A stretch of 64,000 bases of DNA from Polaribacter gangjinensis (GTDB lineage Bacteria > Bacteroidota > Bacteroidia > Flavobacteriales > Flavobacteriaceae). The DNA lies in the NCBI RefSeq assembly GCF_038024125.1, contig NZ_CP150662.1:1195501-1259500 (forward strand), given 5' to 3'. The number at the start of each line of letters is the position of its first letter. Positions within the stretch are counted from its first letter, which is position 1. The notes beneath the pieces are model-generated. The model was not told the DNA's origin and did not search any database. It was given only the letters and a program-made list of their open reading frames with translations. Position numbers and translations under genes: made by a program. Of this stretch, positions 9,783-17,614 are shown piece by piece.

Positions 9783-9800
9783 AATTGAATATTAAAAAAT

Positions 9801-9820
9801 GTAAGATACAAAAATCTTAC
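9801..9820. repeat. Inverted repeat upstream of the DUF389 gene
   Basis: GTAAGAT and ATCTTAC form a perfect 7-bp inverted repeat with a 6-base loop. It lies 18 bases upstream of the start codon. It may be a leader hairpin or an operator. Confidence 0.45.
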
Positions 9821-9840
9821 TAAGTTTTGCGGCTAAAATA

Positions 9841-10377
9841 TTATTCTAAATAAATTTTATCAATCTCTAAACAAAAATCTTGTGCTTTTTTATTACCGAT
9901 TAAAAATGCTATTTCCTCGAAACTATTCTCTGAAAAATTAGGCAAACTCAGCGATTTTCCTCTAAATTTTGGTTGCATTTCTGAAAGATTAACTTCGATA
10001 ATTTCCCAATTATTGTTCGTTTGAAAAGTTGCAACATATGAATAATAATCACTCTGATTTTTTTTAATTCTCAGTTGATATGCATTTCCATCTCCTTTTA
10101 ACCGAATTTTGATTTTAGTTGAAGAATTTATTTTCTTCTTTAGAAACTGATGTCTTACAGATGAAAATCCGCCATTATTTTCTAGAGATACATTTCCATA
10201 AAAAACGGCATTACCTTCGTTATTGATACTAAATTTTCCTGAAGATTTGCCTCCCATTACAACATCATTAACTACTTTCCAAACAGAAACATCTGTATCT
10301 CTTGAAAAATCAAAAATAAGCTGCCCTGAGTTCATGAATAAAGAAAGAAATAAAATTGAAGTTAAACTTTTTTGCAT
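9841..10377 (-). CDS. CIA30 (complex I intermediate-associated protein 30) domain protein
   Basis: The predicted product has 178 residues: a hydrophobic N-terminus (signal peptide or anchor), then a CIA30-type jelly-roll beginning FDFSRDTDVSVWKVVNDVVMGGKSSG. The typical NDxVMGGxS motif is present, as is GFSSVRHQF. Family members are found near flavin or quinone oxidoreductases and often bind carbohydrate-like ligands; the bacterial role is uncertain. The open frame reaches 10491 inside the tRNA gene, so the long form is false. A TATTTTTG promoter at 10395-10402 makes Met at 10377 the best start; Met at 10392 is the alternative. Confidence 0.85.
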   Translation of the reverse strand: MQKSLTSILFLSLFMNSGQLIFDFSRDTDVSVWKVVNDVVMGGKSSGKFSINNEGNAVFYGNVSLENNGGFSSVRHQFLKKKINSSTKIKIRLKGDGNAYQLRIKKNQSDYYSYVATFQTNNNWEIIEVNLSEMQPKFRGKSLSLPNFSENSFEEIAFLIGNKKAQDFCLEIDKIYLE

Positions 10378-10394
10378 CGCGATTGTAAACATTA

Positions 10395-10402
10395 CAAAAA
10401 TA
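10395..10402 (-). promoter_or_regulatory. Predicted -7 element of the CIA30 gene
   Basis: TATTTTTG on the minus strand matches TAnnTTTG. A TTTA lies 19 bp upstream in place of TTTG. The predicted start is near 10391, which favours Met 10377 as the initiation codon. Confidence 0.6.
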
Positions 10403-10422
10403 CGTTTAAAAGGAGTGTAAAT

Positions 10423-10452
10423 AAAAAAACTCCGTAAAAAATACGGAGTTTT
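10423..10452 (-). terminator. Intrinsic terminator of tRNA-Lys
   Basis: An 11-bp perfect stem (AAAACTCCGTA / TACGGAGTTTT) has a 5-nt loop and is followed by U on the minus strand. It starts 3 bases after the tRNA. Confidence 0.88.
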
Positions 10453-10455
10453 ATG

Positions 10456-10528
10456 TGACCGGGCTGGGATTCGAACCCAGGACCCTTTCATTAAAAGTGA
10501 AATGCTCTACCAACTGAGCTACCAGGTC
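10456..10528 (-). tRNA. tRNA-Lys (anticodon UUU)
   Basis: The 73-nt cloverleaf reads GACCTGG, TA, D-arm GCTC/GAGC, anticodon stem TTTCA/TGAAA with loop CTTTTAA, variable GGGTC, T-arm CTGGG-TTCGAAT-CCCAG, CCCGGTC, discriminator A. The CCA end is not fully encoded (ACA follows). The acceptor stem has one mismatch, U5 opposite C68; all other stems are perfect. It lies downstream of mlaF on the same strand but has its own exact promoter and terminator. Confidence 0.97.
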
Positions 10529-10549
10529 TTCTTTTCTTTTTAGCGGGTG

Positions 10550-10580
10550 CAAATATATGAGTTATATTCTAAAAAACAAA
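10550..10580 (-). promoter_or_regulatory. Promoter of tRNA-Lys
   Basis: Minus strand: TTTG (10577-10580), exactly 19 bp, then TATATTTG (10550-10557). This is a perfect Bacteroidota promoter. The predicted start near 10546 gives an 18-nt 5' leader. Confidence 0.85.
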
Positions 10581-10588
10581 CCTATTTT

Positions 10589-11356
10589 TTATTTTGTTTC
10601 ATTTAAATATGCCTCTCGTACTTTTTTGAAAAGGTTTGATGAATATACAAAATCCACAACCGCCTCATTATCAGTTCTAAATATATCTTCACTACTTCCT
10701 TCCCAAGCCTTTAATCCATTTTTTAAAAAAATAATTTTTTCTCCAATTTCCATTACAGAATTCATATCATGAGTATTTATAACAGTTGTAATGTTATATT
10801 CTTGGGTAATTTCTTGAATTAAATTATCAATAACAATAGCTGTTTGAGGGTCTAAACCAGAATTTGGTTCATCACAAAATAAATATTTTGGATTCATTAC
10901 AATCGCTCGTGCAATGGCAACTCTTTTTTGCATTCCTCCTGATAATTCTGCTGGAATTTTTTTATTGGCATTCTCTAAATTGACTCTTTTTAAAACAAAA
11001 TTCACACGATCTAACATTTCAGAATTTGTTTTTTTGGTAAACATTTTCAACGGAAACATTACATTTTCTTCTACAGTTTGAGAATCAAAAAGTGCACTTC
11101 CTTGAAAAACCATGCCAATTTCTTGTCTCCATTGACGTTTTTCTTCGGTTGTAAAATTCGTATTTATTCTTCCATCAAAAGAAATAAAACCCTCTTCTGG
11201 CGTATGTAAACCAATCAAAGATTTTAAAAAAACCGTTTTTCCAGAACCACTTTGACCGATGATTAAGCTTGTTTTTCCTGGTAAAAATTTTGCTGAAATT
11301 CCTTTTAAAATTTTAACTCCACCAAATCCTTTATGAATATTATCAACTTCTATCAT
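10589..11356 (-). CDS. mlaF: ABC transporter ATP-binding protein, MlaF-type (lipid transport)
   Basis: This 255-residue ATPase has Walker A GQSGSGKT (~34-41), Q-loop MVFQGSALF, signature LSGGMQKR, Walker B YLFCDEP, and H-loop NTHDM. The wording SALFDSQTVEENVMFPL is characteristic of the Mla/Ttg2A branch, which energises phospholipid transport with an MlaE permease and an MCE-domain protein. The upstream mlaE-type gene ends 2 bases before this start, so the two form an operon. No MCE protein is encoded next to them. Confidence 0.93.
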   Translation of the reverse strand: MIEVDNIHKGFGGVKILKGISAKFLPGKTSLIIGQSGSGKTVFLKSLIGLHTPEEGFISFDGRINTNFTTEEKRQWRQEIGMVFQGSALFDSQTVEENVMFPLKMFTKKTNSEMLDRVNFVLKRVNLENANKKIPAELSGGMQKRVAIARAIVMNPKYLFCDEPNSGLDPQTAIVIDNLIQEITQEYNITTVINTHDMNSVMEIGEKIIFLKNGLKAWEGSSEDIFRTDNEAVVDFVYSSNLFKKVREAYLNETK

Positions 11357-11358
11357 AA

Positions 11359-12099
11359 TTACGTCAACAGCATTTGAGTTAAGAAATAATTAAAAATTAC
11401 AATCAAAATTGTGGTCCAAACAACAGATTTGGTACTTGCTTTTCCAACAGCAATCGAACCTCCTTTTACATAATATCCATGGTAAGATGGAACAGTAGCA
11501 ATTAAAAATGCAAAAACTAAGGTTTTAATCATAGCATAGGTTATCAAAAATGGTTTAAATTCCATTTGCAAACCCTCTATATAATCTAGACCACTAAATA
11601 ATCCAGATATGATACCTGCAACCCATCCTCCAAAAATACCCAATACCATTGCCAAAGAAATTAAAAAAGGGTAAAAGAAAACAGTGGCAATTACTTTTGG
11701 CAAAACCAAATGATTCAGAGAGTTAATTCCCATTACTTCAAGAGCGTCAATTTGCTCTGTAACTCTCATAGTTCCAATACTTGACGTAATATAAGACCCT
11801 ACTTTTCCTGCCAAAATAATTGAACAAAAAGTTGGAGCAAACTCTAAAATTACCGATCGTTTTGCGGCAAAACCAATCAGAGATTTTGGTATAAAAGGAC
11901 TTTCAACATTTAATGCTGTTTGCAAAGCAATAACACCTCCAATAAAAAAGGAAATAAACATGATAATTCCTAAAGATTTCAGCCCTAATTCTTCAATTTC
12001 TTTGAAAAGTGATTCGTAAAAAAAACGACGTCTTTGAGGTTTTTTAAAAACCTGAAAAAGCATCATGAAATATTTACCAACATGTTCTATGTAGTTCAT
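11359..12099 (-). CDS. mlaE: MlaE-type ABC transporter permease
   Basis: A 246-residue permease of the MlaE family with five to six membrane segments. The family core is clear: SLGIIMFISFFIGGVIALQ, then GKVGSYITSSIGTMRVTEQIDALEVMG, where the conserved E-x-D motif contacts the ATPase. The partner ATPase gene follows after 2 bases. The pair probably moves phospholipids or related lipids across the envelope. The MCE shuttle must be encoded elsewhere. No clear promoter was found in the 109-base gap to the divergent phosphatase gene. Confidence 0.93.
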   Translation of the reverse strand: MNYIEHVGKYFMMLFQVFKKPQRRRFFYESLFKEIEELGLKSLGIIMFISFFIGGVIALQTALNVESPFIPKSLIGFAAKRSVILEFAPTFCSIILAGKVGSYITSSIGTMRVTEQIDALEVMGINSLNHLVLPKVIATVFFYPFLISLAMVLGIFGGWVAGIISGLFSGLDYIEGLQMEFKPFLITYAMIKTLVFAFLIATVPSYHGYYVKGGSIAVGKASTKSVVWTTILIVIFNYFLTQMLLT

Positions 12100-12175
12100 A
12101 GATGTAATTTTATGCTAAAGTATTAAATTTAGATGAATAGAATGTAAAATTACTAAAATCAAACTATAAAATAAT

Positions 12176-12183
12176 TACTTTTG
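12176..12183 (+). promoter_or_regulatory. Predicted -7 element of the PafA-like phosphatase gene
   Basis: TACTTTTG matches TAnnTTTG. The predicted start near 12187 leaves a leader of about 22 nt. No good -33 element is visible. Confidence 0.55.
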
Positions 12184-12208
12184 AGCATTCAAAAAAAACT
12201 AATTCGAA

Positions 12209-13843
12209 ATGAAAAAAATCATTTTTATTCTCTTTTTATCTTTCATTTTTTTAAATTTTACGGAAGAAAAAACAACTTCTGAAAAACCAAAATTAGTAAT
12301 TGGAATTGTGGTAGATCAAATGCGTTATGACTATCTTACAAGATATTATCATCGCTTTGGAAATGATGGATTTAAACGTCTTTTAAATGAAGGTTTTTCA
12401 GTAGAAAATGCTCATTTTAATTATATCCCAACTTATACAGCTGTTGGTCACACATCCATTTATACAGGTACAACTCCAGATCATCATGGAATTATCGGGA
12501 ATAATTGGTATGATAAATTTTTAAAAAAATCCATTTATTGCGTAGATGATTTTAACTACACTTCTGTAGGAACAGAGTCAGATTATGGGCAAAAATCACC
12601 TTACAGATTGGCCACAACAACTGTTACAGACCAATTATTATTGGCGCAAAATATGCGTGGAAAATCTATTGGAATTGCCTTAAAAGATAGATCTGCCATT
12701 TTGCCTGTTGGACACACTGCAACTGCTGCATATTGGTATGAAGGAAAAGACAAAGGTCATTTTATAACAAGTTCGTTTTATAGAAATGATTTGCCAACTT
12801 GGGTAACTGATTTTAACAAGTTGCAAAAAGCGGATTATTACACTTCAAAACTTTGGAATACATTGTATGACATTAAAACTTACACAAACAGCACTGCAGA
12901 TAATTCAATTTTTGAAGGTGTTTTTACAGGAGAAAAATTACCTGTTTTTCCACACGACATTCCGAATTTGAAAAAAGAAAATGGAAATTTAAGCATCATT
13001 TCAGAAACTCCTTTTGGAAATTCATTGACTTTAGATTTCGCAAAAGCAGCCATCATTGGAGAAAATTTAGGAAGAGGAAAAGATACTGACTTTTTGGCTA
13101 TTAGTTTTTCAAGTACAGATTATGTAGGCCATAAATATGGTGTTGATGCTGTTGAAACTGAAGACACTTATCTCAGATTAGACAGAGATTTAGCAGAATT
13201 ATTTCGATTTTTAGATGAAAAAGTTGGAAAAGGAAAATATACCATTTTCTTAACTGCAGATCATGGTGCTATAAGAGTTCCTGCATATTTAGATTCTTTA
13301 AAAATTCCTGCAAAATATTTTAACACTCGAAAATTTAAAAACTTTTTAGATTCTGTTTCAACAAAACATTTTAAATCCACAGAATTGGTTGAGAATTTTT
13401 CCAATTATCAATTGTTTTTAGATAAAGAAAAAATAAGTACTCTTGGATTTAAATTGGACGAAGTTGCTGAAATATTTGCTGATGAATTGGTAAATTTTGA
13501 GACAATAAATAAAGCTGTAACTGCAAAAACTTTGCAAAAAACGAATTTTACAAAAGGAATTTTAAACGTTTTACAAAACGGATACAATCAAAAATTGTCT
13601 GGAGATGTACTGCTGATTCCCAATCCAGGAACAATTTCAGGAAAAAGAACAGGAACTACTCATGGTTCTGGTTTTTCTTATGACACGCACGTTCCCATTA
13701 TTTTTTATGGAAATGGTATTAAAAAAGGAACTACAAAAAAGCGTTATGAAATTACAGATATCGCTCCAACAATCGCCAATTTATTAAAAATTGAGGCACC
13801 AAATTCGACTACAGGAAAAATTATTGAAGAAGTTTTTAAGTAA
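12209..13843 (+). CDS. pafA: Secreted alkaline phosphatase, PafA-like
   Basis: This 544-residue protein has a signal peptide and the alkaline phosphatase superfamily fold. The metal ligand region VVDQMRYDYL, nucleophile threonine in TYTAVGHTSIYTGT, metal residues in SSTDYVGHKYG and TADHGA, and the final THGSGFSYDTHVP are all present. This layout matches the PafA branch of Bacteroidota, a phosphate-insensitive periplasmic monoesterase. It probably releases phosphate from organic esters. The gene is single, divergent from mlaEF and convergent with prsW with 3 bases between stops. Confidence 0.92.
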   Translation: MKKIIFILFLSFIFLNFTEEKTTSEKPKLVIGIVVDQMRYDYLTRYYHRFGNDGFKRLLNEGFSVENAHFNYIPTYTAVGHTSIYTGTTPDHHGIIGNNWYDKFLKKSIYCVDDFNYTSVGTESDYGQKSPYRLATTTVTDQLLLAQNMRGKSIGIALKDRSAILPVGHTATAAYWYEGKDKGHFITSSFYRNDLPTWVTDFNKLQKADYYTSKLWNTLYDIKTYTNSTADNSIFEGVFTGEKLPVFPHDIPNLKKENGNLSIISETPFGNSLTLDFAKAAIIGENLGRGKDTDFLAISFSSTDYVGHKYGVDAVETEDTYLRLDRDLAELFRFLDEKVGKGKYTIFLTADHGAIRVPAYLDSLKIPAKYFNTRKFKNFLDSVSTKHFKSTELVENFSNYQLFLDKEKISTLGFKLDEVAEIFADELVNFETINKAVTAKTLQKTNFTKGILNVLQNGYNQKLSGDVLLIPNPGTISGKRTGTTHGSGFSYDTHVPIIFYGNGIKKGTTKKRYEITDIAPTIANLLKIEAPNSTTGKIIEEVFK

Positions 13844-13846
13844 AAA

Positions 13847-14521
13847 TTAAAATCTGAAATGTGAATTTTTTTGATGAATTTTAATCGCTTTTTTGGATAA
13901 AATAATTCCTATAATTAGTGAAACAAAAGCGCCAATTGCAATTCCAGGAATAAAATTAATGAACAAGAAAAAATCATAGGATCCATGAAAAAAGGTTGCA
14001 ACTACCAATCCTGTAAAATTTAACAATTGTTTGTTTTTTGAAAACTTAGCTAATCCCATAAAATAGCCCATTAAAATTCCGAAAGTTGCGTGTGCAGGAA
14101 CTGCTGTAAAAGCTCTAAGAATTCCTGTTGCAGCTCCATGTTCAAAAACATATAAAATGTTTTCTAAGGCTGCAAATCCCATAGAAACCATTACTGCATA
14201 TACAATTCCGTCAAAAGGTTCATTGAATTCTGAGTTCTTTTGAGCATAATATTTTACAATAATATATTTCGAAAATTCTTCGACCAAACCAACAAGAAAA
14301 AAAGCATTTATAAATTGTTGATATATACTAGTTGTATCAGTCAATGGATAAATATGATTTGCAACTGCACTTAAAATCAATGTAATAACAACACTTACTA
14401 TAGCGCCCATCAAGAAATTTTTGAATAAAAAACGAACAGGTTCTTTTTCAAATTTATCTTTGAAATAGATATACAGAATGATAATCATTGCTGGCGCAAT
14501 TGCCAATAAAAGTAAACTCAT
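13847..14521 (-). CDS. PrsW-family intramembrane metalloprotease
   Basis: A 224-residue protein with about seven membrane segments. It has the family motifs: an EE pair in LVGLVEEFSKY, an ENILY motif in GFAALENILYVFEHG, and the histidines in VPAHATFGILMGY and VATFFHGSYDFFLF. PrsW of Bacillus cleaves an anti-sigma factor; the substrate here is unknown. It begins 3 bases after the ctlX stop, so the two are probably co-transcribed. Met at 14521 gives a complete first segment. Confidence 0.9.
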   Translation of the reverse strand: MSLLLLAIAPAMIIILYIYFKDKFEKEPVRFLFKNFLMGAIVSVVITLILSAVANHIYPLTDTTSIYQQFINAFFLVGLVEEFSKYIIVKYYAQKNSEFNEPFDGIVYAVMVSMGFAALENILYVFEHGAATGILRAFTAVPAHATFGILMGYFMGLAKFSKNKQLLNFTGLVVATFFHGSYDFFLFINFIPGIAIGAFVSLIIGIILSKKAIKIHQKNSHFRF

Positions 14522-14524
14522 TTT

Positions 14525-15457
14525 TTACATTTTTGGTAAAAAAATCTCAGCCATCATGCAACGTGCACTCCCCCCTCCACAAGTTTCAATGGTTTCTAAA
14601 GAACTAGAAATTATTTTGCAATGTTTGGTAATTTGTTGAATTTGGGTTGGAGTTAAACAATCGAAAGCTGCTTGACTCATCACTAAAAATCGTTCGTTAT
14701 TTGTTCCTTTTACTTGCAACATATTCCCTGCAAAATGAGTGACTTGGTTTTCCGTAATTTCAATGATGTGTTTTCTGTCTTCTTTTAAATGTTTTACAAC
14801 ATTTTTTCGTTCTTGTTTATCATCAATGGTATCCAAACAAATCACTGCAAAAGTTTCTGCCAAACACATCATAACATTGGTATGATAAATTGGTTTTCTT
14901 TTTCCATCAACAGTTTGATATGCTGTAAAAATTACAGGAGTATATTCAAAATCTTCGCAAAACTCTATAAATAAATCCTCATCAGCTCTTGGTGATAAGG
15001 CACAATATGCTTTTTTATTTACACGGTCTAACAACAAACTTCCTGTACCTTCTAAAAATATTTCTTCTTCTTCAGCACTTGTATAATCTATTACATTTTC
15101 AATCAAAAAACCTTTTTCCTCTAAAATATCTAAAATATCTTCACGTCTTTCATGCCTTCTATTTTCAGCAAACATAGGATATAATGCTACTGTGCCATCT
15201 TCATGAAATGAAATCCAATTGTTAGGAAAAAGTGCATCAGGAGTGTCAAATTCATCTGTATCTGAGATGACAACAACTTCAATTCCATGACTTTTTAATT
15301 TGTCAACATAAGTATCAAATTCAAATTGAGCTTTTTTATTGATTTCAGCATTTTTTAAATCTAACGCTTCTTGATAATAATTATTAACGGCTGTTTGTTC
15401 GTTCATCCTAAAATTAATCGGACGAATCATTAAAATAGAATTAGTTGTTTGTTGCAT
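14525..15457 (-). CDS. ctlX: Citrulline utilization hydrolase CtlX (arginine deiminase-like fold)
   Basis: A 310-residue protein of the guanidino-modifying superfamily. The N-terminus SILMIRPINFRMNEQT and internal DALFPNNWISFHEDGTVALYPM match CtlX. The catalytic residues are the Glu/Asp of LEGTGSLLLDR, a His (THFAGNMLQV) and the C-terminal nucleophile Cys in CGGGSARCMMAEI. The family takes part in citrulline catabolism. The gene has a TAATTTTG promoter 18 bases upstream and reads into prsW. A related dimethylargininase-like gene lies at 16636-17550, across the divergent fasciclin gene. Confidence 0.9.
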   Translation of the reverse strand: MQQTTNSILMIRPINFRMNEQTAVNNYYQEALDLKNAEINKKAQFEFDTYVDKLKSHGIEVVVISDTDEFDTPDALFPNNWISFHEDGTVALYPMFAENRRHERREDILDILEEKGFLIENVIDYTSAEEEEIFLEGTGSLLLDRVNKKAYCALSPRADEDLFIEFCEDFEYTPVIFTAYQTVDGKRKPIYHTNVMMCLAETFAVICLDTIDDKQERKNVVKHLKEDRKHIIEITENQVTHFAGNMLQVKGTNNERFLVMSQAAFDCLTPTQIQQITKHCKIISSSLETIETCGGGSARCMMAEIFLPKM

Positions 15458-15474
15458 ATGAATTTTATGTACAA

Positions 15475-15482
15475 CAAAATTA
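15475..15482 (-). promoter_or_regulatory. Predicted -7 element of ctlX
   Basis: TAATTTTG on the minus strand matches TAnnTTTG. The predicted start near 15471 leaves a 14-nt leader. No -33 match was seen. Confidence 0.6.
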
Positions 15483-15597
15483 TACTTTTTTAATGAAGTT
15501 TGTATATAACCAATTTAAAAAGCAATAAAATATTTTGTTTAACATTTTTTTATAATAGTTTAACAAAATGATAAGATTTTATTGTTTAATCAATTAT

Positions 15598-15605
15598 TAG
15601 ATTTG
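15598..15605 (+). promoter_or_regulatory. Predicted -7 element of the fasciclin gene
   Basis: TAGATTTG matches TAnnTTTG, 32 bases before the start codon. The surrounding ~180 bases are very AT-rich and contain several TTAAC/GTTTAAC repeats but no gene. Confidence 0.55.
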
Positions 15606-15637
15606 TTAAACAAACATAAACCTAAAACTAATATATT

Positions 15638-16585
15638 ATGAAAAAAGTAACGAGTATTATTTTAGCATTATTTGCAGGAATCGTTTTTACATCTTGCAAT
15701 GACGACAATGACACTGTAATGGAAACAAACACGATTGTTGATGTTGCAGTTAAAAACAATTTAACTAGTTTAGTAGCTGCTGTTCAAAGAGCAGGATTAG
15801 CATCAACTTTATCTGCCAATGGCTCTTTTACGGTTTTTGCCCCAACTAACGAAGCTTTTCAAGCGTTATTAGATTCAAATCAGAATTGGAATTCAATAAA
15901 TGATATTCCAGTTGAAACTTTACAAGCAGTATTATTATTTCACGTTTTAGATGGGACTGTAAGATCTACAGATTTATCAGATACCTATGTAAATACTTTG
16001 TCAACAGGACCAAATGATGAGCCCTTGTCTTTGCAAGTTAAAGTTACAGGTGGTGTTGCTTTTAATGGTGATGCAACTCCAGTTAATGTTGATGTGAATG
16101 CATCAAATGGAATTGTTCATGTAATTAACAAAGTAATGTTACCTCCAAATATTGTAACATTAGCTTTAAACAATGGAGGATTTACAAGTTTAGTTGCTGC
16201 TTTAACTGATAGTAGACATACAACTGATTTCGTTTCAGTTTTATCAGGAAATGGTCCTTTTACAGTATTCGCTCCAACAAATGCTGCTTTTCAGGCATTA
16301 TTAGATTCAAATCCAAATTGGAACTCATTAGCTGATGTGCCAATTGCAACGTTAGATGCAGTTTTAAAATACCACGTTGTTAATGGAGCAAATGTACAAG
16401 CTAATCAATTAACCAATGGAAGTGTTACAACTCTTGGTGGAAGCATCACAATAAATCTAACTGATGGGGCTCAAATTCAAACATCGAGTTCTCAAACTGT
16501 GAATATATTAGTAGGAGCTGCAACAAATGATGTACAAGGAACAAATGGAGTTATCCATGCAATTGACACAGTCTTGTTGCCATAA
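15638..16585 (+). CDS. Lipoprotein with two fasciclin (FAS1) domains
   Basis: The protein has 315 residues with lipobox VFTSC (Cys20) and an Asp-rich spacer (NDDNDT). Two tandem FAS1 domains follow, about 30-170 and 175-315. Each carries the paired FAS1 signatures: GSFTVFAPTNEAFQALL and NGIVHVINKVMLP in the first, GPFTVFAPTNAAFQALL and NGVIHAIDTVLLP in the second. The two repeats are so alike (both have LDSNxNWNS) that an internal duplication is evident. FAS1 domains mediate adhesion, so a surface role in attachment is likely but inferred. It is monocistronic with a strong terminator. Confidence 0.95.
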   Translation: MKKVTSIILALFAGIVFTSCNDDNDTVMETNTIVDVAVKNNLTSLVAAVQRAGLASTLSANGSFTVFAPTNEAFQALLDSNQNWNSINDIPVETLQAVLLFHVLDGTVRSTDLSDTYVNTLSTGPNDEPLSLQVKVTGGVAFNGDATPVNVDVNASNGIVHVINKVMLPPNIVTLALNNGGFTSLVAALTDSRHTTDFVSVLSGNGPFTVFAPTNAAFQALLDSNPNWNSLADVPIATLDAVLKYHVVNGANVQANQLTNGSVTTLGGSITINLTDGAQIQTSSSQTVNILVGAATNDVQGTNGVIHAIDTVLLP

Positions 16586-16607
16586 TTACCATTCTTGTTT
16601 CAAGAGG

Positions 16608-16637
16608 AAAAAGCTGCATTAAATGCAGCTTTTTTTT
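16608..16637 (+). terminator. Intrinsic terminator of the fasciclin gene
   Basis: A 12-bp perfect stem (AAAAAGCTGCAT / ATGCAGCTTTTT) with a 3-nt loop is followed by further T. It reaches the stop codon of the convergent gene and may serve both strands. Confidence 0.9.
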
Positions 16638-17550
16638 ATTCTCGAATTAAAGGTAATGTTGAGCATCTCAACAAACCTTCTTGTTTTGCAATTTCTGCAT
16701 AAGGAACTTCTTCGACTATAAATCCATTTTTGCGTAACCAATTATTAAGTCTTGTAAAGTTTTTTTCGGAAATAATAACATCTTCAGAAATTGAAAAAAC
16801 ATTGCTATTCATGTCGTACATTTCATCCTTGGTTATTTCAAAAATGTGTTCCTTCCCAAAATAATTTACTAACCAATTATATTCTTCTTCAATCAAAAAG
16901 CCATTTTTATGTAAAATTGCTTTGTTTTTTCCAATAGGTTGAAAGCAACAATCTAAATGCAATGCATTTTCTTTTGGATCAGTATTATGTTTTCTTAATT
17001 CAAAAGACTTTACAATTTTGTTTGGGAATAATTGTTGTAATGCTAAGACTGCATGTTTATTTGTACGAGCTGTAATAAAGCTTGCATAATCATCACCTGT
17101 ATAAGTTCCAACGAAAATATACTCATTCCATGGCATGACATCTCCACCTTCAATATGGCATTCTTTTGGAAGCTCAATAATATTTATAGGATTTATTTGA
17201 TTGGTAACATGCTGAATTGCAATGTATTCTTTTTCTCTATCTGGCAAAATATTGGCTTTTATCAATTTATCTTCAATGACGAATGCAATATCTCTAGAAA
17301 AAATTTGATTGTAATTTTTGATGACTTTGGGTCTGTAAACGGCGATATCATATTTTTTAAAAACAGCAGCAACAGCTTCCATTTCTTCAATCATATCCTC
17401 CTCTTTTGGATAAGTCCCATTCAAAACATGTTCTCTACTTTTTGGGTCATAACAATCTTCTAGCTTAGGAATTGAGCCATTGCTGTTTGCAATGCCTAAA
17501 ACCACCGCTTTTAATTGAGAAGTTTCGTTTGTTATATTGAGTTGTAACAT
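16636..17550 (-). CDS. Dimethylargininase-like amidinohydrolase (arginine deiminase superfamily)
   Basis: This 304-residue guanidino-modifying enzyme has the acidic substrate residues (SREHVL, FSRDIAFVIED), the HIEGGDV motif, catalytic His in NALHLDCCF, and the C-terminal nucleophile Cys in GLLRCSTLPL. Dimethylarginine dimethylaminohydrolase or a related arginine/citrulline enzyme is the best call; substrate assignment is not secure from sequence alone. It starts only 11 bases after the citrate synthase terminator and has no visible promoter, so expression may depend on read-through from gltA. Confidence 0.82.
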   Translation of the reverse strand: MLQLNITNETSQLKAVVLGIANSNGSIPKLEDCYDPKSREHVLNGTYPKEEDMIEEMEAVAAVFKKYDIAVYRPKVIKNYNQIFSRDIAFVIEDKLIKANILPDREKEYIAIQHVTNQINPINIIELPKECHIEGGDVMPWNEYIFVGTYTGDDYASFITARTNKHAVLALQQLFPNKIVKSFELRKHNTDPKENALHLDCCFQPIGKNKAILHKNGFLIEEEYNWLVNYFGKEHIFEITKDEMYDMNSNVFSISEDVIISEKNFTRLNNWLRKNGFIVEEVPYAEIAKQEGLLRCSTLPLIRE

Positions 17551-17560
17551 GCTTTAGAGA

Positions 17561-17590
17561 TAAAAAAAGCTCCATGAATCATGAAGCTTT
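17561..17590 (-). terminator. Terminator of gltA
   Basis: AAGCTCCATGA (17567-17577) pairs with TCATGAAGCTT (17579-17589); on the minus-strand RNA the one imperfect pair is a G-U wobble. Seven U follow. It lies directly before the start of the dimethylargininase-like gene. Confidence 0.8.
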
Positions 17591-17614
17591 CGGTCGTAAA
17601 AATAACAAAAGTTT

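Noticed and set aside
10378..10491. N-terminal extension of the CIA30 gene back to 10491
   Set aside because: It runs through the tRNA-Lys terminator and into the tRNA gene itself; a promoter lies at 10395-10402.
17053..17463. 136-codon open frame opposite the dimethylargininase-like gene
   Set aside because: Composition is typical of an antisense shadow; no start context or homology is recognised.
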